Program-made: the position numbers and the translations under genes
The notes under the pieces: generated by a model
Database searches by the model: none
Told to the model about the DNA's origin: nothing
What the model saw: only the letters and a program-made list of their open reading frames with translations
Shown here: positions 15,645-23,675 of the stretch, piece after piece
Numbering within the stretch: position 1 is the stretch's first letter
Layout: each line of letters opens with the position of its first letter
NCBI GenBank assembly: GCA_015688915.1
Contig: JAATGX010000077.1
Span: forward strand, 1-34,594
DNA from: Desulfuromonadales bacterium
Lineage (GTDB): Bacteria; Desulfobacterota; Desulfuromonadia; Geobacterales; Pseudopelobacteraceae
Direction of reading: 5' to 3'
Length of the DNA stretch: 34,594 nucleotides

Positions 15645-17180
15645 ATGATAGACAAGAACGTATTCTTCAGGGAGGTGACGATCAGAATATGCAGCAGTCT
15701 TCAGATAAAGACCGCTCTTGGCAGTGCATTTGAGTATTTACGGCGCCATATGCCGTTGGACATTCTCAGTCTCATCATTCGTGACACCAAACTTGCCGCT
15801 CTGAGGAAAATCGCCCAGGTAGCGGGCGATAAAGCGGAACTTACCAACGAAATCATTGCGCTTCCTGAGGACCTTTGGGCAAAGGTGCGATCGTGGGAAA
15901 TTCGTGTTCCCACCATTATGGGGTCTGACCGGGATGAAGTAATTCGGGGATTGGCCCCCCATATCGAGCTCGACGAAAACTCGATAATCCTCATACCGCT
16001 CTGGGTCGGAAACGAGTTTCTGGGCGGGTTGACGCTTCGCGCATGGGGCAAGGGGATGTATAATTCTTCCCATGTCGACCTTCTGAGCGCCGCAACCGAG
16101 CCCTTTGCCATTGCCCTGGCCAATGCCCTGGCCCATGAAAGCCTTCTTAACTACAGGGATATTCTGTTAGACGACAACCGGTTTCTGAACAAGGAGCTCT
16201 CTTCCCAGGCAGGGGACGAGATTATTGGCGGGAATTCGGGATTGCGCAACGTGATGGAGATGGTTCGGCAGGTGGCGCCGCTGACGAACTCGGTGCTGCT
16301 TTTGGGGGAAACGGGGACGGGCAAGGAAGTGATCGCCAATATGATTCATTTCGCCTCTCCCCGCAAGGACGGGCCTTTCATCAAGGTAAATTGCGGTTCG
16401 ATTCCGGAAAGCCTCATGGACAGCGAGCTGTTCGGTCACGAAAAGGGAGCGTTTACCGGAGCAGTCACCGAGAAACGCGGCCGATTCGAACGGGCTGACG
16501 GCGGGACCATCTTTCTGGACGAGATTGGCGAACTGCCTCCCCAGGCCCAGGTTCGTCTGCTACGGGTACTCCAACATCGTGAAATCGAACGGGTCGGCGG
16601 CAGCAGAGCGATTCCATTGAATATCAGGGTGATTGCCGCCACCCACCGCAACCTGGAAAGCATGGTTTTGGAAAACCGGTTCCGCGAAGATCTCTGGTTT
16701 CGATTGAATGTTTTCCCTATCATTATTCCCCCGCTCCGGCAACGGAAAGAGGATATCCCGGCCCTGACCCGCCATTTTATCGCGCGAAAAAGCATGGAGT
16801 TGGGAATTGTATCGCCGCCCGCCATTGCTCCGGGCGCCCTGCAACGCCTCATGAACTATGCCTGGCCCGGTAATGTCCGTGAGGTGGAGAACCTGGTCGA
16901 AAGGGAGTTGATACGGCACCGGAGCGGGCAACTGCTATTCGATTCCGTGCTTCCTGCCGACCATGATAGTAAAGCCATTGATCCCGGGGAGGATAGCAGC
17001 CTGCCAGCCCCACTGAAACTCGACGAATTAATGGCCTTGCACATCAGTAGCGTTCTGAAAATGACCAAGGGAAAGATTCACGGGCCGGGTGGCGCAGCCG
17101 AATTGCTCGGCTTGGAGCCGAATACCCTGCGGGCACGTATGGACAAGCTTGGCATTCATTACCGTCGCAAACGTAAGTGA
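15645..17180 (+). CDS. GAF-domain sigma-54-dependent activator (FhlA-like)
   Basis: A 511-residue enhancer-binding protein. Residues about 5-165 form a GAF-like sensor domain (LQIKTALGSAFEYLRRHMPL, then ILIPLWVGNEFLGGLTL). The AAA+ core has GETGTGKE with K227, GAFTGA at 268-273 and LDEIGELPP with D292-E293. The C-terminal HTH (GAAELLGLEPNTLRARMDKLGI) is closely similar to that of the Kai-linked activator at 3646. ATG at 15645 has AGGAG upstream. It is divergent from the PAS activator, with 130-210 bases between their starts, and convergent with the small membrane gene. A weak 6-bp hairpin (17227-17242) follows. Its target is not evident in this window. Confidence 0.9.
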   Translation: MIDKNVFFREVTIRICSSLQIKTALGSAFEYLRRHMPLDILSLIIRDTKLAALRKIAQVAGDKAELTNEIIALPEDLWAKVRSWEIRVPTIMGSDRDEVIRGLAPHIELDENSIILIPLWVGNEFLGGLTLRAWGKGMYNSSHVDLLSAATEPFAIALANALAHESLLNYRDILLDDNRFLNKELSSQAGDEIIGGNSGLRNVMEMVRQVAPLTNSVLLLGETGTGKEVIANMIHFASPRKDGPFIKVNCGSIPESLMDSELFGHEKGAFTGAVTEKRGRFERADGGTIFLDEIGELPPQAQVRLLRVLQHREIERVGGSRAIPLNIRVIAATHRNLESMVLENRFREDLWFRLNVFPIIIPPLRQRKEDIPALTRHFIARKSMELGIVSPPAIAPGALQRLMNYAWPGNVREVENLVERELIRHRSGQLLFDSVLPADHDSKAIDPGEDSSLPAPLKLDELMALHISSVLKMTKGKIHGPGGAAELLGLEPNTLRARMDKLGIHYRRKRK

Positions 17181-17244
17181 ATCTTAGCTACAGCCTGAAT
17201 CTTTGTGCGACGGGGCTTCTCTATGATCGGCAAAGATGCCGAAT

Positions 17245-17556
17245 TCATCTCGCCTGCCTGTCCCGCTGAACCTTGCCGAAATGGAGCGACAGTGGAGTAC
17301 CCAACGCCAGGACGCCAATCACCAGCGCCGCGAAGTCCGGATTGGGCCCGATAACCACCGGATGGCTTGAAAGAATGCAAACGCCGAGCAATACATTGAG
17401 CGCGCCCCAGAGAAAATTCACGATTGGGCGAGAATATCCCACGCCTCTCGGTGTGGCGAACGGCGTGGGAAACGGCGTTCCTTGCAGTCCGCAGACCAGA
17501 TGCGGGATGCAATTGCAGAGAAAGGCACCGGCAAAGAAAATAGCAGCATAGTCCAT
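17245..17556 (-). CDS. Small hypothetical membrane protein
   Basis: A 103-residue protein with about three hydrophobic helices: residues 3-25 (IFFAGAFLCNCIPHLVCGL), about 44-63 (VNFLWGALNVLLGVCIL) and about 74-93. I do not recognise a named family with confidence. The ATG at 17556 is preferred because AAAGGTGA lies 6 bases upstream; an ATG at 17571 that overlaps the transporter stop has no such site. It follows the AbrB-family transporter by 11 bases on the same strand, so the two are probably co-expressed under the TetR-family regulator. Confidence 0.75.
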   Translation of the reverse strand: MDYAAIFFAGAFLCNCIPHLVCGLQGTPFPTPFATPRGVGYSRPIVNFLWGALNVLLGVCILSSHPVVIGPNPDFAALVIGVLALGTPLSLHFGKVQRDRQAR

Positions 17557-17567
17557 ATAATCACCTT

Positions 17568-18623
17568 TCATGGGTAAGGAGTGGCATGGGCGGCATCGGC
17601 CTGCCTGGCGATGAACCTGGCTATGGCGGGCCCGAGGATCAGAACGGCGATGCAGCGCACCGACTGCATTGCCATTACAAAAGGGATATCAACGTTACTG
17701 GATGCAGCGATGATCGCCACCGAATCCGCGCCGCCGGGGCTCGTGGCCAGATATGCGGTCAACGGGTCAATGCCGGCGGTAATGACGAGCAGGGCGGCGA
17801 AGACGCCGCAGAGCGCAATCAAGGCCAGCGTGCAGAGGATAATGCGCGGTAGCGCCTGTGCCGCATGGATGAGCAGCGGCCGCGTAAAACGCAGACCGAT
17901 GCTCCAGCCGACAAACGCATAGCCGACCGCCAGCAACCAGCGCGGCAGTTCGATCGTCATCCAGCCGTGGTGGGTCAGGAAGATGCCCCCGGCAAGCGGC
18001 AGCAACAGCGCCCCGGCGCGAAGCCGCAGTTGGCGGGCAATGATTGTTCCCACAACCGCAAGGGCAAGCGTCTCGGCCAGGGGCACCCAGGCAACGGCAG
18101 GGAACCAGGTAATGGTGTGTGGCGCATGGTGCGCACCCGCGCCAAACACCCTTGCGACCACCGAGGCGATGGCCGCGACCAGTATGACCCGCAGATATTG
18201 CATGAAGGCGACCAACTGTGCATCGGCTCCGTAATTCTCCGCCATGAGGGTCATGACCGTTGCCGCACCCGGACTGAGCCCCCACACGAGCGTGGTGCCG
18301 GGCAACACCCCCATGCGGGTCATCAGCCACCCGAGAAAACTGCTTGCCGCGATCACCGATACCACGCCGGCGGTAAAGAGGGGCCAATGACTGACGACAT
18401 TCCCGGAGATCATCAGCGACAGCATTTTGGCGATCATGCAGCCAATGATCCCCTGGGCAAGAGCGTTGGCGCGCCGGGGGATCTGAACATTACCGCCGTT
18501 GGCGGTGAGCGCGATTCCCGCCGCCATGGGGCCGAGCAGCAAGGCCGCCGGCACACCGAGCCATGTCAGGAGGAAGCCAAGGCCGGCCGAAAGACTGACG
18601 AGTATGATCCACTGTGAAGTCAT
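17568..18623 (-). CDS. AbrB-family (ammonia monooxygenase-related) membrane transporter
   Basis: A 351-residue inner-membrane protein with about ten hydrophobic segments. The internal duplication typical of the AbrB family (Pfam AbrB, not the DNA-binding AbrB) is visible: LLGPMAAGIAL in the first half and LLLPLAGGIFL in the second. TTLVWGLSPGAATVMTLMAENYGAD pairs with LTAYLATSPGGADSVAIIAAS. The latter Gly-rich motifs are family hallmarks. The substrate is unknown. ATG at 18623 is chosen because translation upstream runs into operator DNA. It is divergent from a TetR gene, and an operator overlaps its probable promoter. Confidence 0.85.
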   Translation of the reverse strand: MTSQWIILVSLSAGLGFLLTWLGVPAALLLGPMAAGIALTANGGNVQIPRRANALAQGIIGCMIAKMLSLMISGNVVSHWPLFTAGVVSVIAASSFLGWLMTRMGVLPGTTLVWGLSPGAATVMTLMAENYGADAQLVAFMQYLRVILVAAIASVVARVFGAGAHHAPHTITWFPAVAWVPLAETLALAVVGTIIARQLRLRAGALLLPLAGGIFLTHHGWMTIELPRWLLAVGYAFVGWSIGLRFTRPLLIHAAQALPRIILCTLALIALCGVFAALLVITAGIDPLTAYLATSPGGADSVAIIAASSNVDIPFVMAMQSVRCIAVLILGPAIARFIARQADAAHATPYP

Positions 18624-18687
18624 TGCATTTCTCTTACGGGTTGAAGGCACCAGAACCTTGGTTTCAGGCCGCCTCAACATTGATATG

Positions 18688-18738
18688 TGAGGACATCCTC
18701 TAAAAACTATTAGTAGAGGATGTCCTCATATATGTCAA
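18688..18738 (-). promoter_or_regulatory. Transporter promoter overlapped by a long operator palindrome
   Basis: A perfect inverted repeat with 15-base arms lies at 18688-18702 and 18714-18728, with an 11-base centre. Each arm itself contains the near-palindrome GAGGA-YR-TCCTC, so it may be two adjacent operator sites. On the minus strand TTGACA (18738-18733) is followed 17 bases later by TACTAA, a plausible sigma-70 promoter with one arm between -35 and -10. The adjacent TetR protein is the obvious repressor candidate. Confidence 0.7.
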
Positions 18739-18891
18739 CAATATTCCTTTACCACCTTGTTCTTTCTCCCGCAAATGCGCCCGGCCTGGCGGGGTGAATC
18801 GAACGGGCAACCAGAACCTTGGCTTCAAGCCGGCGGGGTGTTAGTATACGCGGACTCTCGCCCAAATTCTTATTGGAGGATACCCCGCCAC

Positions 18892-19503
18892 ATGTCGACA
18901 ACACGTTCCGCCGTCGCACGGGAGCCGAAACGGCAACGGGGGCACATTCGTGTCGCCGCAATCATAGAAGCCGGGGTCGAGGTGTTCACGGAAAAGGGCT
19001 ATGATGCCGCCACCATGACCGAGATTGCAGCCCGTTCGGGGACAGCGATCGCTTCGCTCTACCGCTTCTTTCCTTCCAAGGAAGCGCTCGCCGACGCATT
19101 GCTGCTTCAGTACGCGAACTATGCTCTGGATGGGCTCGCCGAACTGCGCAGTCGGGCACCGGGCATGACGCTGGACGGCATTGCCGGAGCATTCGTCGAC
19201 TTCAGGTTGGAGCTTCAGTCGCAACGCAGGTTTGCCATCAGTCTGGCGGATACGCGTGGTGCCATCGACGATAAGCGGCAACGGTTTCGTGAAGCCATGC
19301 TTGATGGTATGGCGGGCATTTTGCGGGAAGTCATCCCCTCTCTGACAAAGGCGAAATCCGAGGTCATGGCGACCATTCTCCTGCAGATCCTCAAAGGAGT
19401 GGCCGTGGTCAGCCAGGAAAAACCCACGGCACGACGCGTGCTCTTGGCAGAAATCAAGAAACTGATCTATGTATATCTGGCCTCGGCAGAGCCCTTGGTT
19501 TGA
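18892..19503 (+). CDS. TetR-family transcriptional regulator
   Basis: A 203-residue repressor. The HTH lies at about 20-68: IIEAGVEVFTEKGYDAATMTEIAARSG, then the SLYRFFPSKEAL recognition segment that marks TetR proteins. The rest is the variable ligand-binding/dimer domain. ATG at 18892 has GGAGGA upstream at rather wide spacing (11 bases). It is divergent from the AbrB-family transporter, and the long palindrome between them is probably its operator. The stretch just upstream (18800-18905) looks like a diverged copy of 18640-18745, including the bases around the ATG. Confidence 0.92.
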   Translation: MSTTRSAVAREPKRQRGHIRVAAIIEAGVEVFTEKGYDAATMTEIAARSGTAIASLYRFFPSKEALADALLLQYANYALDGLAELRSRAPGMTLDGIAGAFVDFRLELQSQRRFAISLADTRGAIDDKRQRFREAMLDGMAGILREVIPSLTKAKSEVMATILLQILKGVAVVSQEKPTARRVLLAEIKKLIYVYLASAEPLV

Positions 19504-19522
19504 ATAAATTATACATTCACGC

Positions 19523-19554
19523 TTGACATTACAATCCGCTCACTGTAATTGTAA
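19523..19554 (+). promoter_or_regulatory. Putative sigma-70 promoter of the riboswitch-HU transcript, with overlapping dyad
   Basis: TTGACA at 19523-19528 is followed 17 bases later by TAATTG at 19546-19551, giving a perfect -35 and a weak -10. A 7-bp dyad (TTACAAT at 19529-19535, ATTGTAA at 19548-19554) spans the spacer and -10, so an operator may overlap the promoter. The GEMM aptamer begins about 25 bases downstream. Confidence 0.55.
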
Positions 19555-19576
19555 GAACATAAAATCAAATATATAT

Positions 19577-19657
19577 CACCGAAATGGCAAAATCCGGGGG
19601 ACCGGATGACGCAAAGCCACCTGCCCAGGCCGGGAAGAGGGGTTATCGAAGCGGTAA
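19577..19657 (+). ncRNA. GEMM-I riboswitch aptamer (cyclic dinucleotide sensor)
   Basis: The conserved parts are in order. GGCAAA at 19586-19591 is followed by a hairpin with stem ATCCGG/CCGGAT and a GNRA loop (GGGA). The near-invariant GACGCAAAGCCAC follows at 19608-19620, then a GC-rich second hairpin and the GGGGTTATCG return strand at 19639-19648. If aligned to the Vc2 aptamer, the ligand-contact base G20 appears to be G, favouring c-di-GMP over the cGAMP-type variant found in Geobacter; this alignment is by eye. A terminator lies before the HU gene. Confidence 0.85.
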
Positions 19658-19661
19658 ACGA

Positions 19662-19724
19662 GGTATTGCTCTGTTGCAATACCGGATTACGCCTGCCTTT
19701 TCGAGAGAAATAGCAGGTTTTTTT
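19662..19724 (+). terminator. Expression platform: hairpin plus intrinsic terminator of the riboswitch
   Basis: An 8-bp perfect hairpin (GGTATTGC at 19662-19669, GCAATACC at 19676-19683) is followed by a second hairpin at 19692-19717 (CCTGC ... GCAGG with inner TTTC/GAAA) and a T-rich run at 19718-19724. It ends about 55 bases ahead of the HU start, as expected for transcription-termination control by the aptamer. Confidence 0.85.
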
Positions 19725-19779
19725 GTTTTTTAGTGGTTTCCACCACCGCAGAATAAACTACATTAACGGAGAGTGAGTC

Positions 19780-20070
19780 ATGACCCGATCAGATCTGGCG
19801 GAACGTCTTGCGAAGGAGCAGGGGATCGCTTATGCAATTGCAGAGGAGATTGTTCGAACCATCTTCGGCCACATGACAGAAACATTGATTGCCGGAGGAA
19901 GGATCGAGATTCGTGGTTTTGGAAGTTTCGAGGCGAGGGAATATGAGGGACGGAGCGGCAGAAACCCCAAAACCGGCCAGTTGGTAATGGTTAAACCCAA
20001 AAAGTCCCCTTTCTTCAAGACCGGCAAAGAACTAAAGGAACGTATCATGGTCGGAAACGGCAAAGGATAG
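19780..20070 (+). CDS. HU/IHF-family DNA-binding protein
   Basis: A 96-residue histone-like protein, the normal size. Family marks are the N-terminal helices (TRSDLAERLAKEQG), the IEIRGFGSFEAREYEGR strand pair and the arm motif GRNPKTGQ followed by KKSPFFKTGKELKERI. The sequence looks closer to IHF-beta/HU of deltaproteobacteria than to a specific named subunit. It would bend and compact DNA. Its ATG at 19780 has GGAG upstream. It lies directly behind a GEMM riboswitch, so its level is probably set by a cyclic dinucleotide; the bactofilin gene follows after 79 bases with no terminator seen between. Confidence 0.93.
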   Translation: MTRSDLAERLAKEQGIAYAIAEEIVRTIFGHMTETLIAGGRIEIRGFGSFEAREYEGRSGRNPKTGQLVMVKPKKSPFFKTGKELKERIMVGNGKG

Positions 20071-20149
20071 TCGGCTTTATCTTGGCTGTGCGGCGGTACG
20101 GAGTTGATTCGGTACAGAACAGGCCTCACGCATACAGGGGGATAGACAG

Positions 20150-20533
20150 ATGTTCTTCAGCAAACAGCAGCCTGACCTTGAGATAATTATCGGACCGGAA
20201 TCTACCATCCGCGGCGACATCACCTCCAAGGGGACCGTCAGGATCGATGGCGGCTTTGAAGGGGTTCTGGCCGCGGACTGCGTAATAATCGGTGAAAAAG
20301 GGGGCGTCACCGGCGACTCCACGGTGCGGCAGATGATTGTTGGCGGCCGGATCGTCGGAAATATCCGGGCCAGCGCGGGGGTGGATATCCAACGCACGGG
20401 AAATGTGTGCGGCGACATATTCTCGACGCATCTCTGCATTGCCGACGGCGGAAAGTTCGATGGCCGGTCGACCATGCAACGCACCAAGGAGATAAGCTTC
20501 AAGGGAGAGGAAACCGCCACAGAAGCTGGCTGA
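20150..20533 (+). CDS. Bactofilin-family polymer-forming protein
   Basis: A 127-residue bactofilin. The right-handed beta-helix core shows the hydrophobic periodicity of the family: STIRGDITSKGTVRIDGGFEG, then a central VGGRIVGNIRASAGVDI and NVCGDIFSTHLCIADGGKFDG. Short polar ends flank the core, and no membrane segment is seen. Bactofilins polymerise without nucleotide and scaffold cell-wall or polar structures. ATG at 20150 has AGGGGG upstream. It probably shares the riboswitch-controlled transcript with the HU gene, and a strong terminator follows at 20596. Confidence 0.9.
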   Translation: MFFSKQQPDLEIIIGPESTIRGDITSKGTVRIDGGFEGVLAADCVIIGEKGGVTGDSTVRQMIVGGRIVGNIRASAGVDIQRTGNVCGDIFSTHLCIADGGKFDGRSTMQRTKEISFKGEETATEAG

Positions 20534-20595
20534 CAAAATCCGCTCGCCCGCTGCCGTGGCCGTCAGGCGTCAAACCAAACAGAAAAAAACTTCGG

Positions 20596-20622
20596 GGGTT
20601 AGCTAATTAGCTAACCCTTTTT
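20596..20622 (+). terminator. Intrinsic terminator after the bactofilin gene
   Basis: A perfect palindrome at 20596-20617 (GGGTTAGCT, AATT centre, AGCTAACCC) is followed by five T. It ends the HU-bactofilin transcript. Confidence 0.9.
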
Positions 20623-20770
20623 CATTCATCCGTATTATCTTCCACTGGGCAGGTTGCACATAATTGCCCCCTGTCTTCATCATGCACGGCTGCGTTTACC
20701 GCGATGCATCACGGTTTCGGAAAGGTGAGCCATGAAGACCTATCCACCAAATAAACGACGAGGTGAATGT

Positions 20771-21103
20771 ATGAAACGCCTGGTGACGAGGATGATACTC
20801 TTTCTCTTGTTATGCCTTCCCGGTGGCCCCGCCCTGGCCGGGGCGGCGGCCGTATCCGGTCATACGGACAGCATCAATGAAGAGCAGATTCAGAAGCTGC
20901 AAGACAGGATGCTGAGCGATTCCCAGGTCATGGCCCTGATAGCGGCGCTCCGGGACGATCCTGATTTACAGGTCCTTCTTAACGATCCCTCGTTCATGCA
21001 AGCGATCAGCGCCAGGGATATCAACACCCTCACCAATGACCCCCGTTTTATGAAACTGTTCAGCAATCCTTTGATCAAGAAAATCATAGAGCGGATGGAA
21101 TAA
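20771..21103 (+). CDS. Small exported protein with NDP/DP repeats, function unknown
   Basis: A 110-residue secreted protein. A signal peptide (KRLVTRMILFLLLCLPGGPALAGA) covers about the first 24 residues. The mature part is helical, with three spaced repeats around Asn-Asp/Asn-Pro: LLNDPSFMQAI, LTNDPRFMKLF and FSNPLIKKI. This spacing recalls STI1-type DP repeats, but I do not claim that family. Two starts are possible: 20771, with GAGGTG upstream and the signal peptide at its beginning, and 20732, with AAAGGTGAG upstream, which would add 13 polar residues. Its stop overlaps the start of the kinase-like gene (TAATG), so the two are co-translated. Confidence 0.75.
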   Translation: MKRLVTRMILFLLLCLPGGPALAGAAAVSGHTDSINEEQIQKLQDRMLSDSQVMALIAALRDDPDLQVLLNDPSFMQAISARDINTLTNDPRFMKLFSNPLIKKIIERME

Positions 21104-21618
21104 TGGCACGAACGCAGCAAAACCTCGTATTGATCGGTATGCCGGGCGCTGGCAAGAGTACGGTCGGCGTGATCCTCGCCAAGAAGACGACACGCGATTT
21201 CGTGGATACGGATGTGCTCATCCAGACGTCACAGGGCCGCACCTTGCAGGACATTGTCGATACGGACGGGTACGCCGTGCTCCTGAAGATTGAAGAAAGC
21301 ATCCTGCTCGGCCTTTCCGTCCGTAACAGCGTCATTGCCACGGGCGGCAGCGCGGTCCACAGTGACCGGGCCATGATCCGGCTCAAGACACATGGCATCC
21401 TCATTTTTCTCCATGCGAATCTGGCCACGCTGGAGTCAAGGATTCCTGATTTCAGTACGCGTGGCCTGGCAATACGGCCGGGCCAAAGCTTTGCCGAACT
21501 GTTTGACGAGCGCCTGGCGCTCTACATGAAATACGCAGACATCACGATCACATGTGACGGCATGACACACGAACAGGTCTGCGAAAGAATCATCGAGCAG
21601 GTGAGCGAGAACCTCTGA
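21103..21618 (+). CDS. Shikimate kinase-like P-loop kinase
   Basis: A 171-residue protein of shikimate-kinase size and fold. The P-loop is GMPGAGKST at 12-20. FVDTDVLI gives the DxD region, ATGGSAVHS stands for the usual GGG motif, and a lid-like STRGLAIRPG and DERLALYMKYADI match the C-terminal half. The shikimate-binding Arg normally in a GFR context is absent (DGYAVLLKIEES), and one glycine of GGG is Ser, so shikimate may not be the substrate. No aro genes are nearby. It is translationally coupled to the small exported protein upstream and lies ahead of an MscS channel gene. A phosphotransferase role is safe, the substrate is open. Confidence 0.8.
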   Translation: MARTQQNLVLIGMPGAGKSTVGVILAKKTTRDFVDTDVLIQTSQGRTLQDIVDTDGYAVLLKIEESILLGLSVRNSVIATGGSAVHSDRAMIRLKTHGILIFLHANLATLESRIPDFSTRGLAIRPGQSFAELFDERLALYMKYADITITCDGMTHEQVCERIIEQVSENL

Positions 21619-21706
21619 CACGCGGATGGCTTGTTTCGCCGCGTTCCCGGGTAATTTTCGATCTCGATCCGTTGCAAATATTCCCTTCCATGATATTCTG
21701 TTCGAC

Positions 21707-22555
21707 ATGGCAGACAATATTCTTGCAAAAAAGGCAGCAGGGGCTGCATCGCCGGAATTGGCCGAAAAGATAATTTTCTATTTTGTCGATCACGGGATGC
21801 AGATCCTCATCGCTATTATCCTGATGGGCATAGGTGTCGTCATTGCCCGCTGGGTCGGCAACCTCGTGCATCGCTGGCTGACGGCAAAGGCTTTTGACGA
21901 GCCGGTGAGCAGCCTCATCGTCAAGGTTATCAAGCTCCTCATCATCGGGTTCGTGGCGATCATGGCGCTCGGCCAGATCGGGGTCCAGATCACGCCGCTC
22001 ATAGCCGGGATCGGCGTGGCCGGGGTCGGTGCGAGCCTTGCCATGCAGGGGATTCTCGGCAACCTTGTGGCCGGGCTGACGATCATTTTCTCAAAACCAT
22101 TCCTGATTGGTGAATATATCGAACTTCTCGGGGTATACGGTCAGGTTACGGATATCGCCCTCTTCTCCACCACCCTGCTGCATGCGGACAATTCCCGCGT
22201 TATTGTCCCCAACAGGAAGATTGTGGGGGAGATTCTCCACAACTACGGCAATGTCCGCCAACTCGATCTGACCGTCGGCGTGGCATACAGTACGGACATC
22301 ACCATGGCGCTCGCAACCGTGAATGATATCCTGCAACGAAACCCCGCTGTCCTGAAAGAACCCGCTCATGTCGTCGGCATAGCGGCCCTGAATGAATCAG
22401 CCATCGCCCTTGCGATCAGGCCATGGGTGAAGGTGGAGGATTTCGGCCCCGCGCAGGCTGCAATCTATCAGGCTGTCATAGAACATTTCCGTGACAGGAA
22501 GATCGATATCCCGGCTCCCCGGCGGGATATCCATTTTCTGAATCCGGTGCCCTGA
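21707..22555 (+). CDS. mscS: Small-conductance mechanosensitive channel (MscS)
   Basis: A 282-residue channel of E. coli MscS size. TM1 (about 25-50, IAIILMGIGVVIARWVG) and TM2 (about 65-88) are followed by the pore helix TM3 with the Gly/Ala pattern GIGVAGVGASLAMQGILGNL. The beta domain (GDxV-like region IGEYIELLGVYGQVTDI) and the VPNRKIVGEILHNYG segment typical of MscS come next. It opens under membrane tension to release solutes. The start at 21707 is the first with a normal MscS N-terminus, but it lacks a good ribosome site. It follows the kinase-like gene by 88 bases. Confidence 0.92.
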   Translation: MADNILAKKAAGAASPELAEKIIFYFVDHGMQILIAIILMGIGVVIARWVGNLVHRWLTAKAFDEPVSSLIVKVIKLLIIGFVAIMALGQIGVQITPLIAGIGVAGVGASLAMQGILGNLVAGLTIIFSKPFLIGEYIELLGVYGQVTDIALFSTTLLHADNSRVIVPNRKIVGEILHNYGNVRQLDLTVGVAYSTDITMALATVNDILQRNPAVLKEPAHVVGIAALNESAIALAIRPWVKVEDFGPAQAAIYQAVIEHFRDRKIDIPAPRRDIHFLNPVP

Positions 22556-22632
22556 AATCCGGGATATATCTCCCTACCAGGCCACGAGCGATCAACAAAT
22601 CCTTACCAATTTTCGCTGTTCCGGGAGGGTCC

Positions 22633-23628
22633 ATGTCTGCCATGTTCAATCTCCGTAGCACATTGGTCCGAACCGCCTTCATCTGCTCATTTATCCTCCC
22701 GCCCACCGCACTCCACGCCCAGGAAGAGTGCCGGGTCGTAAAGCCGGGCGATGGCTGCGTTACTACCTGGGATGCCGATGGAACCCACCTTGTTCAGAAA
22801 AAATTTCCCCAGGTGATTTCAAACCATGTCCTGGTAACGGACACGGAAACCGATGCCCATGATTATGCCGAATTCGAATTCGGGATGGTCCGGACAACCG
22901 CACTCCCTTCCATCGAGATCATGGAAGAAAACAGGGAGAATCTGGCAGCGACTTTCAATATGGTGCGCCCTCAGTGGGACGGCGCAATGAAGGACATTCA
23001 CTTCGGTCAAAATCGGGCCGCAATGAAGGATACAAGTGTCGACATGGCAGCCACGAAGGCGGCCGTCGTGACGGTAAAGGGGAGCAAAGCGCATGGGAGC
23101 GGATTCCTGGTCAGCCCCAACGGCTATCTCATCACCAATGCCCATGTGATTTTCGGTACAGGCGACAAGCCCAGCGTGAGGTTTCTGAACGGGGTTGAGA
23201 AGCGTGCCGAATTGGTGAAAATCGATAATCTGCGGGATCTGGCCTTACTCAAGGTCGATTGCCATAACTGCCGGTATCTGGCCATGGGTAATTCGGACAA
23301 TGTCACGGCCGGTGATGCCGTTGTTGCAGTCGGAACCCCTCTTGATCTGAAGAATGAAGGGATGGTGACAACGGGCCGGGTAAAAGGGCGGCACGCGATC
23401 AACGGCATCGGCAGGGGATTCGATTTTTTCGAATCGAGCATCCTGACGGCGCCCGGCAACAGCGGCGGCCCCTTGCTCAATCAACAGAGACAGGTGATCG
23501 GGGTAAACTCCTTGAGTAATTTCATGATGCTCGCCAAGTATTACCAGCGAACCGGTAAAGTGCTGGCAGACAAGCTTGCAGGTGGCGCCAGCCCGATCAA
23601 TGAGGTAAAAAGATTCATAGATCGGTGA
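22633..23628 (+). CDS. HtrA/DegP-like secreted serine protease without PDZ domain
   Basis: A 331-residue exported trypsin-like protease. The signal peptide ends at about residue 29 (ALHA-QEE). The catalytic triad is visible: H171 in ITNAHV, D202 in LRDLALLK, S277 in APGNSGGPL. About 140 residues lie between signal and protease domain, with four Cys in the N-terminal extension and protease domain that could form disulfides. No PDZ domain follows; the protein ends about 55 residues after the active serine, so it is not a standard DegP/DegS. ATG at 22633 has GGGAGGG upstream. A periplasmic quality-control or processing role is inferred. Confidence 0.9.
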   Translation: MSAMFNLRSTLVRTAFICSFILPPTALHAQEECRVVKPGDGCVTTWDADGTHLVQKKFPQVISNHVLVTDTETDAHDYAEFEFGMVRTTALPSIEIMEENRENLAATFNMVRPQWDGAMKDIHFGQNRAAMKDTSVDMAATKAAVVTVKGSKAHGSGFLVSPNGYLITNAHVIFGTGDKPSVRFLNGVEKRAELVKIDNLRDLALLKVDCHNCRYLAMGNSDNVTAGDAVVAVGTPLDLKNEGMVTTGRVKGRHAINGIGRGFDFFESSILTAPGNSGGPLLNQQRQVIGVNSLSNFMMLAKYYQRTGKVLADKLAGGASPINEVKRFIDR

Positions 23629-23675
23629 CGGCCGACCTGTTCAGCTTCGATTCATCCTTTGCCGTCAGACAGCGC

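Noticed and set aside
20645-20670. GGGCAGGTTGCAC as a sigma-54 promoter ahead of the small exported protein
   Set aside because: GG-to-GC spacing is wrong (7 or 12 instead of 10).
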